A stretch of 64,000 nucleotides of DNA from Datnioides undecimradiatus (Eukaryota > Chordata > Actinopteri > Lobotiformes > Datnioididae): the NCBI GenBank assembly GCA_008933995.1, contig WARS01000052.1:5332001-5396000 (forward strand), in the 5' to 3' direction. Below are positions 58,701 to 64,000 of the stretch, one piece after another. Under the pieces are notes generated by a model, which saw only the letters and a list, made by a program, of their open reading frames with translations, had not been told where the DNA came from and searched no databases. Position 1 is the stretch's first letter, and every line of letters begins with the position of its first letter. The translations under genes and the position numbers were made by a program.

Positions 58701-61700
58701 TTGCATATAAATGTATTTGAGTAAATCAATGAGACCTTGCAACGTGATCAATGTTTAAACGCTTAAACGTGGGAGTGGATCGATAACCCACTCAGTGGCA
58801 ATCGGGTTTCTTTGAGTGATAAGCAAAGTGATCAGAGCGACTCCTCAGTGGAGCACAGCCAATTCATTTTCTATTTATACGACCATGTGGAATATCTAGC
58901 ACAAAGGTGTGATTATGCCAACGGGTGGTCTGCCTCACCCTCCATCATTAAAGAAGACATTAGTGATGAGAAAAATAGATTTGTCTTTTTTGGCACCGAA
59001 TGGATTGACAGGACAAAGTTATAAAGGAGGTGTAGTTCAAAGACGAGGTTATAAAATATTAAGTAGAAGTGAAAGTCTTGATGATGAAAGTGATAGAATT
59101 AGCTTTTGCCAAGTCTTTAGAGATTTGGTTATGTTTCGAATCAAGGTCGCTCTACTGAATTGCCCTATTTTTCTATGCAGAATAGCGGTACTAATCAAAA
59201 ATGTTCTACATAAGTTACTTTCTGTTCACTATCCCAGTCAGTGAGCATGCTGATAATGAGCACAGTTGGAAAAGAGAATAATGTTTTTTGGGAAAAAGTC
59301 CTCCTCAATCACTGAAAGGATGCAGTGAAGAGACAGACAAAATTGGGTTTTTGGTAGGTGTGAGATCAGCCTCTGGTGTCTCATTTTAAGGATTTAGGAG
59401 GAATGTTCCTCACAAAGTGATGCTGGCCTCCGGCACCCAGGGGCTATCAGATAGTGAGCAGTTTCCATTCAAGGTTACTTCTCTCAGTTGTCCAATTTTA
59501 TGCACAAATCTTGGCACAGAGTTATGAAGAAGGTAAAAGTGAAATTGGTGTTGGCATAGTCTTAATGTGTGGTATTGAGCATCTTCTCCAGCTCTGGTGC
59601 TTAATTCTAATAAAGTACAAACCTATTTCAGGGAGGTTGAGCTCTGAGTCTGAGCATGTAATCTTATGTGACTTATTGCAGCTGTCTGAAAAATATTTGT
59701 ATTTTTTTTTTCCTAGTGAACACACCTCACTTCTTGACTATAAAGGGAGTGGAGGTCAACGCTGGGCAGACTGCTTCTTTTCACTGCACTGTCAACGGAC
59801 GCAAAAGGGACAATTTCCGCCTCTGGCTTCAGGTGAGATCCTCTAACTGACTGGATCAGAGTATGAACTTGGCAGTAACAGAACGGACTCTATTGCCTGC
59901 CTATAAAGTCATGTGACGGTAGACTTGTTCAAACAATCGCCATGTTTGGATCCAGATGACTAGCTAACTGCAAGAGGGTAAAGAAAAAAGAGAAGAGACA
60001 TGTACAGTTGGTTATTTTTAAAATGTTGAACCCTAATTATCTAGGGTCAACTGTAAGCAGAAACAGTACATCATCTTGACTGATTAGCAGATGTCCATTT
60101 AGAATGTGTACCAGTAGACCTCAGACGTAGTTCGGGTCAGCAGTTAAACCACAACTCTAAATCATTTTGTGCGGTAATTGATAAAATGATACTTGCTGTA
60201 TGTTTCAATCTATAGTTACCAGTTGACGTAAATTGGCCCAGTGTAATAAGTTTGTCTGGTATGACTAGGGTTCTGAGTAATGATTTAATTTGCATTATAA
60301 GGTTTACATGTAGCACAAAACTTCAAACAAATTTACAGAAAACAGTTGAAAGAAAAAGCAAAATAGTATATTATTATTTATCTATTTTATTATTAATTGT
60401 TACTTATGGAAGAGTTAGTTAAAATAGTTTCCATCCTCTAACATTTTGTGAGTGAAGAGCCTTCTATCTGGTGCTGGGCCAGGTTTGATTTGGCATTGGT
60501 CAGATTTGGCCACACATATCTGATAACCCTGACTGTGTCATTCAAAGAGCACCAGTTAAACCTTAAACAGTGGAAAATGACGAGGAAAAAAACAGGTCAG
60601 TGGGAAAGATTGTAAAGATTATGCAAAATGATCACAGTCAGCTCAAATAATTACAATCAGGTGATTATGCAATAACTGTGACAGGTCTAGACTGGGAAAA
60701 AAACAGTAGATGATTTGGAAATAAAGAAAAAGTCCTGTGGGAGTTTCATGTATAATGCGGCACCTCGTCATGTTGCATGCTTACGCAAAGTATGGAAATA
60801 ACTGATGCCTGGTTGCCAGTCTTACATCCACTTTGGTTTCAGGAGACACAAAAAGCTCTTGCAATTTACTGTTTAAACCATTTGACACATTGAAGCCAAG
60901 ACACTGACACATTGCTTTATTGTGCCCTTGTGTTTGAGGTCTCACCTGCTCACCAGATTTCCAGAGACCTCTGTGTCCTGAAGGCAGGGGATTACAGTTG
61001 TTTCAGATCACCGCAGTATGGTCTTAACCTATATAGATGTTGGCTCTGTGGATACTGTGTACTATATCCGGCACAACTGAGCTGCACAGCAGTCTTGAAT
61101 TGACCTTGTTCTGAGCAGGGAAGGTAGTGCATCTGGCAGACATAACCCTGCCGGCTCTGCTGCTAAGCACACTGTCACACATGTGATCAGTGGGAGCATG
61201 ACGCTGGGTAAAGGTCCTCTGCCAGGTACTCCATCATTTTAACAAACACGTCCTCATTAGCACAGGAGCTGGAAAACAAACATTAAGTGAAGTCCCCCGA
61301 TGACAGTAATGAAGAAATATTTCTAATGAACAAATGTCCCCCATCTGCCTGCTGTGAGGGGTGACAGCTGGGGAGAGCCCACTGTGTGTTTGTGTGTGTG
61401 TGCGCGTGCATTCCCGTGTGATAAATGTATTCCTACTATTAGCCACCGATGGGAATGATAGGACACAAACAAACACGTGCAAGAGCAGACAACAAGTACG
61501 CTCAACCAGAGTTTCTGAAACACACAAGGTCAGGCCACTTTGCTTATTAAACCTTTCCATTTTGGAGACTCACTTGTGTGTTTGTCTCGGTTCCAAACAG
61601 GGCATCGGCGGACGGGAGGCCCCAATGAAAGCCACTAAACCTTGGAACAACCGACGCTTCATAGGCACTTTCGACGTAGAGAACACAACCAAGGGCGACT

Positions 61701-61775
61701 CGGGCCGCTACCGCTGCATTGTCCACTCAGACAAAGGCGTTGGAGTGTCCAATTATGGGGAACTAACCATAAAAC
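7632..61775 (+). CDS. ptprm: Receptor-type tyrosine-protein phosphatase mu, 5' part (exons 1-6, gene runs off the window)
   Basis: Coding parts: 7632-7704, 41922-42044, 53831-54105, 57794-57872, 59717-59832, 61601-61775. Joined in frame they encode residues 1-280 of a protein that is about 1450 aa in the family. Order: signal peptide 1-20, MAM domain about 22-184 (C27, C36, C97, C183), Ig domain about 186-279 (C207, W220, C261). RPTP-mu is a type I membrane protein whose MAM-Ig-FN3 ectodomain binds itself on neighbouring cells, while the cytoplasmic phosphatase domains act on cadherin-catenin junction proteins. CGYSQ...DDLDWEQ and SDPWMPSG match PTPRM better than PTPRK, PTPRT or PTPRU, and the lrrc30 neighbour agrees. 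Whether this is a ptprma or ptprmb copy cannot be told. Confidence 0.93.
10177..10192 (+). repeat. Poly-A run (16)
   Basis: Uninterrupted run of A in intron 1; no transposon body could be recognised upstream of it. Confidence 0.95.
10317..10328 (+). repeat. Poly-C run (12)
   Basis: Twelve consecutive C after a T-rich stretch in intron 1. Runs like this are prone to length error in sequencing. Confidence 0.95.
10940..10962 (+). repeat. Poly-T run (23)
   Basis: Uninterrupted T tract in intron 1. It could be the tail of a minus-strand retrocopy, but no body is recognised beside it. Confidence 0.95.
12728..13118 (-). mobile_element. Tc1/mariner-type DNA transposon relic with transposase fragment
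   Basis: Read on the minus strand, bases about 12870-12935 translate to [18 protein letters not shown] and then [12 protein letters not shown]. These match the Tc1/mariner transposase blocks [17 protein letters not shown] and KKWNVLDWPSQSPDL around the second catalytic aspartate. Beyond a stop and a frame change, [11 protein letters not shown] resembles the following LNPIEHVFHLLKRR block. Bases about 12980-13118 (aaattaaagctgaaagtgct ... gtgactgtccaaacact) resemble the terminal inverted repeat of a teleost element I remember, ending in a 'sum of ACTGTCCAAATACT' type sequence. The N-terminal half of the transposase and the other end are missing, so this is an old internally deleted copy. Confidence 0.75.
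13330..13520. promoter_or_regulatory. Candidate conserved non-coding element in intron 1
   Basis: Low-repeat block with clustered factor-like motifs: TAATTA within tctaattatacac, GATAA within gaggataaaagc, and CTAATGA twice (near 13478 and 13513). Its texture differs from the flanking low-complexity DNA. Enhancer function is only inferred; conservation was not tested. Confidence 0.2.
13521..13840 (+). repeat. Purine-rich low-complexity stretches
   Basis: GA-rich runs at about 13520-13565 (agagagagtgagagacagag) and 13790-13835 (gagaaggaggaggagggg) flank an A-rich tract at 13621-13645. They are simple-sequence polypurine tracts able to form triplex-type structures, with no gene in them. Confidence 0.7.
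14430..14459 (+). repeat. G-rich GGT/GGGGG tract
   Basis: Thirty bases composed almost only of G and T, with seven or more G-runs and ending in G5 and G6 runs. It might fold into a two-tetrad G-quadruplex on the + strand; a canonical three-tetrad motif is not present. Confidence 0.6.
14590..14830. promoter_or_regulatory. Candidate conserved non-coding element with inverted repeat
   Basis: The block holds several ATTA/TAAT homeodomain cores (cattaatgcattagg, ccattactg, tcattagg). It also holds a perfect inverted repeat TATTGAACA (14738-14746) / TGTTCAATA (14753-14761) with a 6-nt spacer. No ORF or known repeat covers it. Regulatory function is inferred only. Confidence 0.25.
24506..24564 (+). 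repeat. C-rich tract with (CCA)n core
   Basis: Polypyrimidine-like stretch containing a run of CCA/ACC triplets flanked by C5 runs. The minus strand is correspondingly G-rich with several G4-G5 runs. The glycine/tryptophan-rich ORF read across it on the minus strand is a by-product. Confidence 0.75.
25802..26130 (-). mobile_element. 3' end of a LINE/SINE-type retrotransposon (minus strand) with hexamer tail
   Basis: On the minus strand the sequence ends in ACATGGCAATAAACACT followed by ATTCTG ATTCTG ATTCTG. That is an AATAAA-bearing 3' end and short tandem tail of the kind typical for CR1/L2-type non-LTR elements and their SINE partners in fish. Upstream lie a TTTTA repeat (25940-25962 on the + strand as AAAAT) and a 24-bp tandem duplication (agttaagtgtgtct, at 26040 and 26063). 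No reverse-transcriptase frame remains, so it is a short 5'-truncated copy. The exact family is not known to me. Confidence 0.55.
26291..26550. repeat. Decayed copy of a dispersed teleost repeat
   Basis: Phrases such as gaccctctggcttttg, aagtgaaatgtctcgacagc, ggtgattccttaactttt and acctgctaaaaacagcatg follow, in order, a repeat I remember as very common in percomorph genomes. The copy is much diverged and gives no coding frame. The class of the element is not known to me. Confidence 0.45.
27108..27154. repeat. AT-rich palindrome and (AT)10 tract
   Basis: TATATTTTACTTT (27108-27120) and AAAGTAAAATATA (27122-27134) are perfect inverted repeats around a single T. They are followed at once by ten AT dinucleotides (27135-27154). 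The region can extrude as a hairpin and is a likely spot of length variation. Confidence 0.85.
27271..27333 (+). mobile_element. Relic of a non-LTR retroelement 3' end
   Basis: cttgtaaagggtttgagatg, aacttgtgattttaggctat and ctgaataaaactggcttgac closely follow a 3' end common in fish retroelements (TTGTAAAGCACTTTGAGATG... AATAAA then TTGACTTGAC). Only the last 60 or so bases are recognisable. No coding part is left. Confidence 0.4.
29375..29402 (+). repeat. (GT)n microsatellite
   Basis: GT repeat with one GC interruption, lying directly beside the hAT-like element that begins at 29407. Confidence 0.92.
29407..29697. mobile_element. Non-autonomous hAT-like element, decayed
   Basis: The run begins GGGACAGGCGATATAT and continues with catgatatgagactagatatt, attgtgatatgacagaagtg, tatttatcaaaaatctta and ttttgtgaaagcactaatgg. 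This is the same order as a repeat I remember from percomorph genomes whose ends read CAGGGCTGGGCGATAT. The far end (about 29697) is worn and lacks a clean inverted repeat. It has no transposase. The hAT assignment rests on the remembered end sequence only. Confidence 0.5.
29841..30053. mobile_element. MITE with CACTCACCGGCCACTTT-type end
   Basis: The left end acactcaccggccactttg plus ttaagtacac is nearly identical to the terminal inverted repeat of a very common teleost DNA transposon family (ACTCACCGGCCACTTTATTAGGTACACC). The body (aataatgttcaattttcact, gaggctgtagttttcagttt) also fits its short non-autonomous form. The right end stops at agtaaaaggtgttaa, and the rest of the right repeat is worn. 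About 210 bp, non-coding. Confidence 0.65.
30339..30380 (+). repeat. Poly-C run followed by (CA)n
   Basis: Thirteen C (30339-30351) are followed by a CACACACACGCACACACG tract. The 89-residue proline- and histidine-rich ORF across it is a low-complexity artefact. Confidence 0.92.
33203..33638. mobile_element. Palindromic (foldback) transposon-like repeat, copy 1
   Basis: The left arm includes attaaagactggaagcagg, taacaaaatccttctaccc and cttactgattaacatgttat (about 33327-33410). The right arm, about 33548-33638, carries the reverse complement of these words (gtgttaattagtgagctta, ctgtttccagtctgtatgct). The outer left part (ttattcactttcttgctcagagtc) matches the end seen in copy 2 read on the other strand. 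The centre holds the exact palindrome GGTTGCC A GGCAACC (33454-33468). The order of words agrees with a repeat common in percomorph genomes. The right terminal part is lost. Confidence 0.65.
37370..37683. mobile_element. Palindromic (foldback) transposon-like repeat, copy 2
   Basis: The left end aaaggaatatttcaacattt (37370) and right end aataagcgctttacctcaaa then atatcaaactgtttaa (to 37683) are degenerate inverted repeats. Between them lies one arm of the element seen at 33.2-33.6 kb: taacatgttaatta, ggtgctggtaggtggatttt, gttacc, ggctgtttcccctgc, gcactaagctaagcc. The opposite arm is largely missing, so this copy is internally deleted but keeps both termini. It has no coding capacity. Confidence 0.65.
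40025..40137. repeat. Remnant of a dispersed teleost MITE
   Basis: agcagtggaagaaatactca gatcttgtgcttgagtaaag, then gtaactaaacctgtcaggca and aatgtggtggagtactaagt, resemble the two parts of a repeat common in fish (core words GTGGAAGAAGTACTCAGATCCTTTACTTAAGTAAAAGTA and GTCAGATAAATGTAGTGGAGTA). The middle is deleted. Probably an old non-autonomous DNA transposon. Confidence 0.45.
40315..40335. other. Perfect 21-bp palindrome
   Basis: CTACTGTGAC (40315-40324) and GTCACAGTAG (40326-40335) are exact inverted repeats around a single T. It includes TGACTGTCA, which carries two TALE-homeodomain-like TGTCA/TGACA half sites. Confidence 0.7.
41922..42044 (+). CDS. ptprm: ptprm exon 2: start of the MAM domain
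   Basis: The acceptor is a strong T-rich tract ending in cacag. The exon completes G25 and encodes residues 26-65, then one base of codon 66; 123 nt, phase 1 to phase 1. It begins [15 protein letters not shown], so C27 and C36 stand exactly where the first MAM disulfide of human PTPRM lies. It ends SSDPWMPSG, as in human TSDPWMPSG. The donor is TCAG/gtaagg. Confidence 0.93.
43010..43270. promoter_or_regulatory. Candidate enhancer with TAATTA core, intron 2
   Basis: gaattaattagcaggccc with a second ctaatttt about 20 bp on (43214-43240) gives a dense pair of homeodomain cores, set in a non-repetitive block. Inferred only; no conservation data were available. Confidence 0.22.
46290..46790. promoter_or_regulatory. 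Candidate enhancer with POU octamer and PBX-MEIS-like site, intron 2
   Basis: A perfect POU octamer ATTTGCAT lies at 46556-46563. TGATTGACAC at 46761-46770 is one base off the PBX-MEIS/PREP decamer TGATTGACAG. Several TAAT/ATTA cores lie between (gtgaattaattcc, caattaaggctaatgatgc, catattaagccattaagatt). The 0.5-kb block has no repeat or ORF of note. Function is inferred. Confidence 0.3.
51266..51343 (+). promoter_or_regulatory. Cluster of RFX X-box-like words, intron 2
   Basis: The 12-mer cagttgtcatgg occurs twice (51266-51277 and 51328-51339). In context these read GTTGTCATGGCAAT and GTTGTCATGGAGAC, each close to the RFX X-box GTTGCCATGGCAAC. A third half-like word, gagttgtcat, lies at 51286-51295. 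Binding is inferred from motif similarity. Confidence 0.3.
53831..54105 (+). CDS. ptprm: ptprm exon 3: main part of the MAM domain
   Basis: 275 nt, phase 1 to phase 0, residues 66-157. It contains ENDTHC (C97), the third MAM cysteine, and ends [11 protein letters not shown] as human AISTFWPNFYQ. Sequons at N73 (NTS), N93 (NDT) and N132 (NVS) coincide with human N72, N92 and N131; N122 (NNS, followed by P) is extra. One residue more than human is present near the start (GSAFMMV versus GSFMLV). The donor CAG/gtgtgg is weaker than those of the other exons. Confidence 0.94.
54106..57793 (+). other. ptprm: ptprm intron 3 (3.7 kb)
   Basis: From gtgtgg to a strong pyrimidine tract (ctctcctcctcag). 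No further exon, RNA gene or known transposon was recognised. A GC-richer, low-repeat block at 54400-54660 is a possible regulatory element. A short inverted repeat GTGTGGTG / CACCACAC lies at 56432-56460. Confidence 0.88.
54400..54660. promoter_or_regulatory. Candidate conserved non-coding element, intron 3
   Basis: A non-repetitive block with GTTAATTGATGC, gaattatttcattattgcc and ataacttagttaacaagg, less AT-rich than its surroundings. A 106-aa ORF crosses it but has no recognisable domain. Regulatory function is a guess from texture. Confidence 0.18.
57794..57872 (+). CDS. ptprm: ptprm exon 4: end of the MAM domain
   Basis: 79 nt, phase 0 to phase 1, residues 158-183 plus one base. [19 protein letters not shown] and then VVQGHQC match human VIFEVITSGHQGYLAIDEVKVLGHPC. 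C183 is the fourth MAM cysteine, the partner of C97. The donor CA/gtaagt is consensus. Confidence 0.93.
57873..59716 (+). other. ptprm: ptprm intron 4 (1.8 kb)
   Basis: From gtaagt to tttttttttttcctag. No alternative exon, repeat or RNA gene is recognised in it; AT-rich and unremarkable by eye. Confidence 0.88.
59717..59832 (+). CDS. ptprm: ptprm exon 5: first half of the Ig domain
   Basis: 116 nt, phase 1 to phase 0, residues 184-222. [17 protein letters not shown] matches human RTPHFLRIQNVEVNAGQ. C207 (FHC) is the first Ig cysteine, and W220 in LWLQ is the conserved tryptophan of the fold. The acceptor has a long T tract; the donor is CAG/gtgaga. Confidence 0.93.
59833..61600 (+). other. 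ptprm: ptprm intron 5 (1.8 kb)
   Basis: From gtgaga to ggttccaaacag. Nothing but unique-looking AT-rich DNA and a short GT/GC-rich patch near 61381-61410 is seen. No extra exon was recognised. Confidence 0.88.
61601..61775 (+). CDS. ptprm: ptprm exon 6: second half of the Ig domain (last exon in the window)
   Basis: 175 nt, phase 0 to phase 1, residues 223-280. [20 protein letters not shown] with RC directly after is the Ig strand-F signature DxGxYxC, so C261 pairs with C207. [13 protein letters not shown] matches human GVGISNYAELVVK. The sequon at N250 (NTT) equals human N249. The donor AAAC/gtgagt is good. The next expected residues (a proline-rich EPPVPIAPPQ-type start of the first FN3 domain) are not found before 64000. 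Confidence 0.94.
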
Positions 61776-61805
61776 GTGAGTATTGGTCCCAGAACAGAGA
61801 GAGAG

Positions 61806-61828
61806 ACACACACACACACACACACACA
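61806..61828 (+). repeat. (AC)n microsatellite 30 nt inside intron 6
   Basis: About 11 AC dinucleotides preceded by a GAGAGAGAG run, beginning 30 nt after the exon 6 splice donor. CA repeats in this position can bind hnRNP L in pre-mRNA. Confidence 0.93.
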
Positions 61829-62270
61829 AAATGCCTATCTGAACCAACACAGCACAGACAGCAGGAGTGTTTTCCATCCACATGACCTCTGTGCATACAG
61901 CAAAGTCAACAGGAGATAAACAGGAAATGCTGCGTGTTCGTAGATGAAAATGTCCTCTAAGGCGATACTAAAAATACTAGCTTTTTATGTTGATTTGTTA
62001 TCCAGAGGACTTTAATACTTTCCTGTTTTAAAGGCTGTCCTTGACTGAGCACAATTCCACCTAAAAGATCACAAAGGCAAGAGGCACCAGGGTTTACAGT
62101 AACCTCACTGATATTTCACTCCTGCAGTCATTTGATATGAATTTATGGAGTCGTCTGAAACTAAATCCTGCAAGGCCTCACTTTCCTACAGCCCTATAGC
62201 CCGGTAATGGCCTTCTATATTTCTTCACCTCAATTTTCTCCCTGTGCTCTCAATTGAATTTACTGCCCCG

Positions 62271-62299
62271 TTTTTTTTTTTTTTTCTTTCTTTTTTTTT
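62271..62299 (+). repeat. Poly-T tract
   Basis: T15 followed by CTTTC and T9 within intron 6. No retrocopy body was recognised beside it. Confidence 0.93.
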
Positions 62300-64000
62300 G
62301 TCTCCAAGCTTTATGTGATTGATAGGTTTAATCCTGGCTGTCCAGATCGAGGTCTGTCAATCATGCGAGAATGGCCGGGCCCAGACACAGCAGAGTGAAG
62401 AGGGAGATAAAGTCTCTCTGCCCGAGTGTATCAGTGGGTTTCAGTGGTGTACTCAAAGAAAATTTACTGACACACTGGAGGCACTCAAAACCACACTCGT
62501 GCATAAATTCAGCGACACAATCACTTGCGCATCCCCGCGCACTTAGACATACTCGCTAGATGGCAATATTTTCAGTGTGTTGCTAGATATATTTTTGCAC
62601 AAGACAAACCAGTTAAGTGTAAAGTGCCTTTGTCATAAATATTTAAAATACAGTAATTTTCCAGATTTAGGCATTTGTCAAGTCTTGCAATGCATCCCAC
62701 TTTGAATTCTGCAGAGATTTCACACCTCGATGACTCTGCCATAAGCCAACGTCGTCGCAGGAAGAAAAGAGGCGTTTTCACGGTTATAAGTGTCACACAT
62801 AAAAAAGCTGATATCTCCTCTTATCGTACCAGTCATAAAACAAGTGCTTAACCCTCCTAGCAATGTGTCTGAGTCGTAAATCCTCCTTAAATGTGTATCC
62901 ACCGCATCCGTGACTCGTTTTTGGAGGAGTGACCACGGACCGATTCTGTGGATTACAGTCGACGCACCGGCTCTCTCTCCCCCCGCCGCTCATTACCATA
63001 CACTGCCTTTTTCTTCAACATGAGGAGACTGAATGCTTGATTATCCCAGATAATCACTTCTGCCTTTCACGCCAGTATTCAGTCAGATTTATGTGCCTGT
63101 GTGGAAGTGCACTGCATGTATTTCCAGAGCGCCATACGGAGTGGCCCAGTGCAGCCTCTTTCCTGTGCCCCCCTTGTGATGGGCTCTCCTGTAGTGCAGC
63201 CACTGGTTCTGAAAGGGGGATAATTACTCCCTGTCCAAATGCTGGCTCCTTTCTTGGCCTGGTTAAAATCACCTGGAGCCCGCAGAGCATTCACTAAGCT
63301 CCAATGTTGTATTCTGGGCCATGTTACCAACTCAAGGCTGCCGAGGAGAGGCCATGTCAGCACTAATGAGAATAGCCACCAAAAATCGAAGGCCAGCCAG
63401 CCAAGCTCGTCATTTTCCCGTGGCCACCTCTTCTCCTATCAGGGCCAGATCAATTCTTTACTCACAGCAGTCCAATTAGGACAAGTGCACGACGTAATGA
63501 GGACCCCATGCATCTTAGCAGGAGATGCTCTGTAGATGAAACAGGCAAATGAATGGAGGATTTATAAAGACTCTGGTCTAACTAATCTAACAACGGAGCA
63601 GAGTGGCAGCTCTTATTATTGCTCTCTGTGTGATGAATGGCAAATAGATAGCAACACTTTCAAGATGCATGATTGTGTGTGTGTGTGCTGACTGCATTTG
63701 GAGACTTCCATGTTATTTATGTAATGTTTGTTTTGTTGAAACGATTAGTCTATTAATGAATTGGTCTCTGGGAAAGAAACTGACTGACAATGTTTGGAAA
63801 CCATTAGTCATTTATTAATCAAAAGTTTCACTGGTTCCAGTAGGTCACATGAGTGGATTTGCGGTTTTCCTCTGTCCCGTTGTGAATTAGATTTTACACT
63901 GCTGGTTTAATGAAACAGGCAATGTCAAGTTAATACCCTGGGCTTTAGGATATTTTGATGAACATTTATCACATTTTGAAGACATTTTGTAGATTAAAAG

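Larger units (their letters stand above)
61776..64000 (+). other. ptprm: ptprm intron 6, incomplete
   Basis: At least 2.2 kb, running off the window. It holds a (CA) tract right after the donor and a poly-T region (62271-62299). No FN3 exon was seen in any frame, and the short ORFs give no domain. Confidence 0.8.

Noticed and set aside
59454-59846. Two overlapping ORFs around exon 5 as separate genes or alternative exons
   Set aside because: Only 59717-59832 carries Ig sequence. The upstream parts have no family similarity, and the polypyrimidine tract lies within them.
7632-61775. Assignment to PTPRK, PTPRT or PTPRU instead of PTPRM
   Set aside because: The CGYSQ and SDPWMPSG words, the domain numbering and the lrrc30 neighbour fit PTPRM best.
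61361-61885. 174-aa + strand ORF taken as one gene
   Set aside because: Only 61601-61775 matches PTPRM and is bounded by consensus splice sites; the flanks are intron, including CA repeat.

Overview
The window is vertebrate nuclear DNA, almost certainly from a ray-finned (percomorph-like) fish. The genes are spliced with GT..AG introns and carry teleost-divergent vertebrate proteins. Several dispersed repeats match families I remember from percomorph genomes, and gene spacing is far tighter than in mammals. There are no bacterial-style operons, no rRNA or tRNA genes and no CRISPR array.

Two genes are supported, both on the + strand. The first is an intronless coding region for LRRC30 (435-1334, 299 aa), a small all-leucine-rich-repeat protein with a myristoylation-type N-terminus. 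About 6.3 kb downstream the receptor tyrosine phosphatase mu gene (ptprm) begins. Its first six coding exons lie in the window (7632-7704, 41922-42044, 53831-54105, 57794-57872, 59717-59832, 61601-61775). They encode the signal peptide, the complete MAM domain and the complete Ig domain, 280 residues in all. All six junctions keep the reading frame. Fibronectin, transmembrane and phosphatase exons must lie beyond position 64000. LRRC30 upstream of PTPRM in the same orientation is also the human chr18p arrangement, where the gap is much larger, so this is conserved microsynteny compacted in the fish.

Layout: 1-434, upstream region and probable 5' UTR of lrrc30; 435-1334, lrrc30; 1335-7200, intergenic with 3' UTR signals, a (GT)18 repeat and a degenerate minisatellite; 7240-7704, GC-rich leader and exon 1 of ptprm with a perfect 5' UTR hairpin; 7705-41921, the 34-kb first intron; 42045-53830, the 11.8-kb second intron; 54106-64000, short introns with exons 4-6. 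The non-coding part holds old transposon relics: a Tc1/mariner relic with recognisable transposase residues, a LINE/SINE-type 3' end with a hexamer tail, two copies of a palindromic element, a MITE and a hAT-like element. It also holds microsatellites and several homeodomain-motif-rich stretches that could be enhancers.

No wholly new biological system was found. The best leads are the 10-bp stem hairpin 20 nt before the ptprm start codon, a CA repeat just inside intron 6, an RFX X-box palindrome at the centre of a palindromic transposon copy, an RFX-like repeat cluster in intron 2, and a PBX/POU motif block in intron 2. Conservation and expression could not be tested here.
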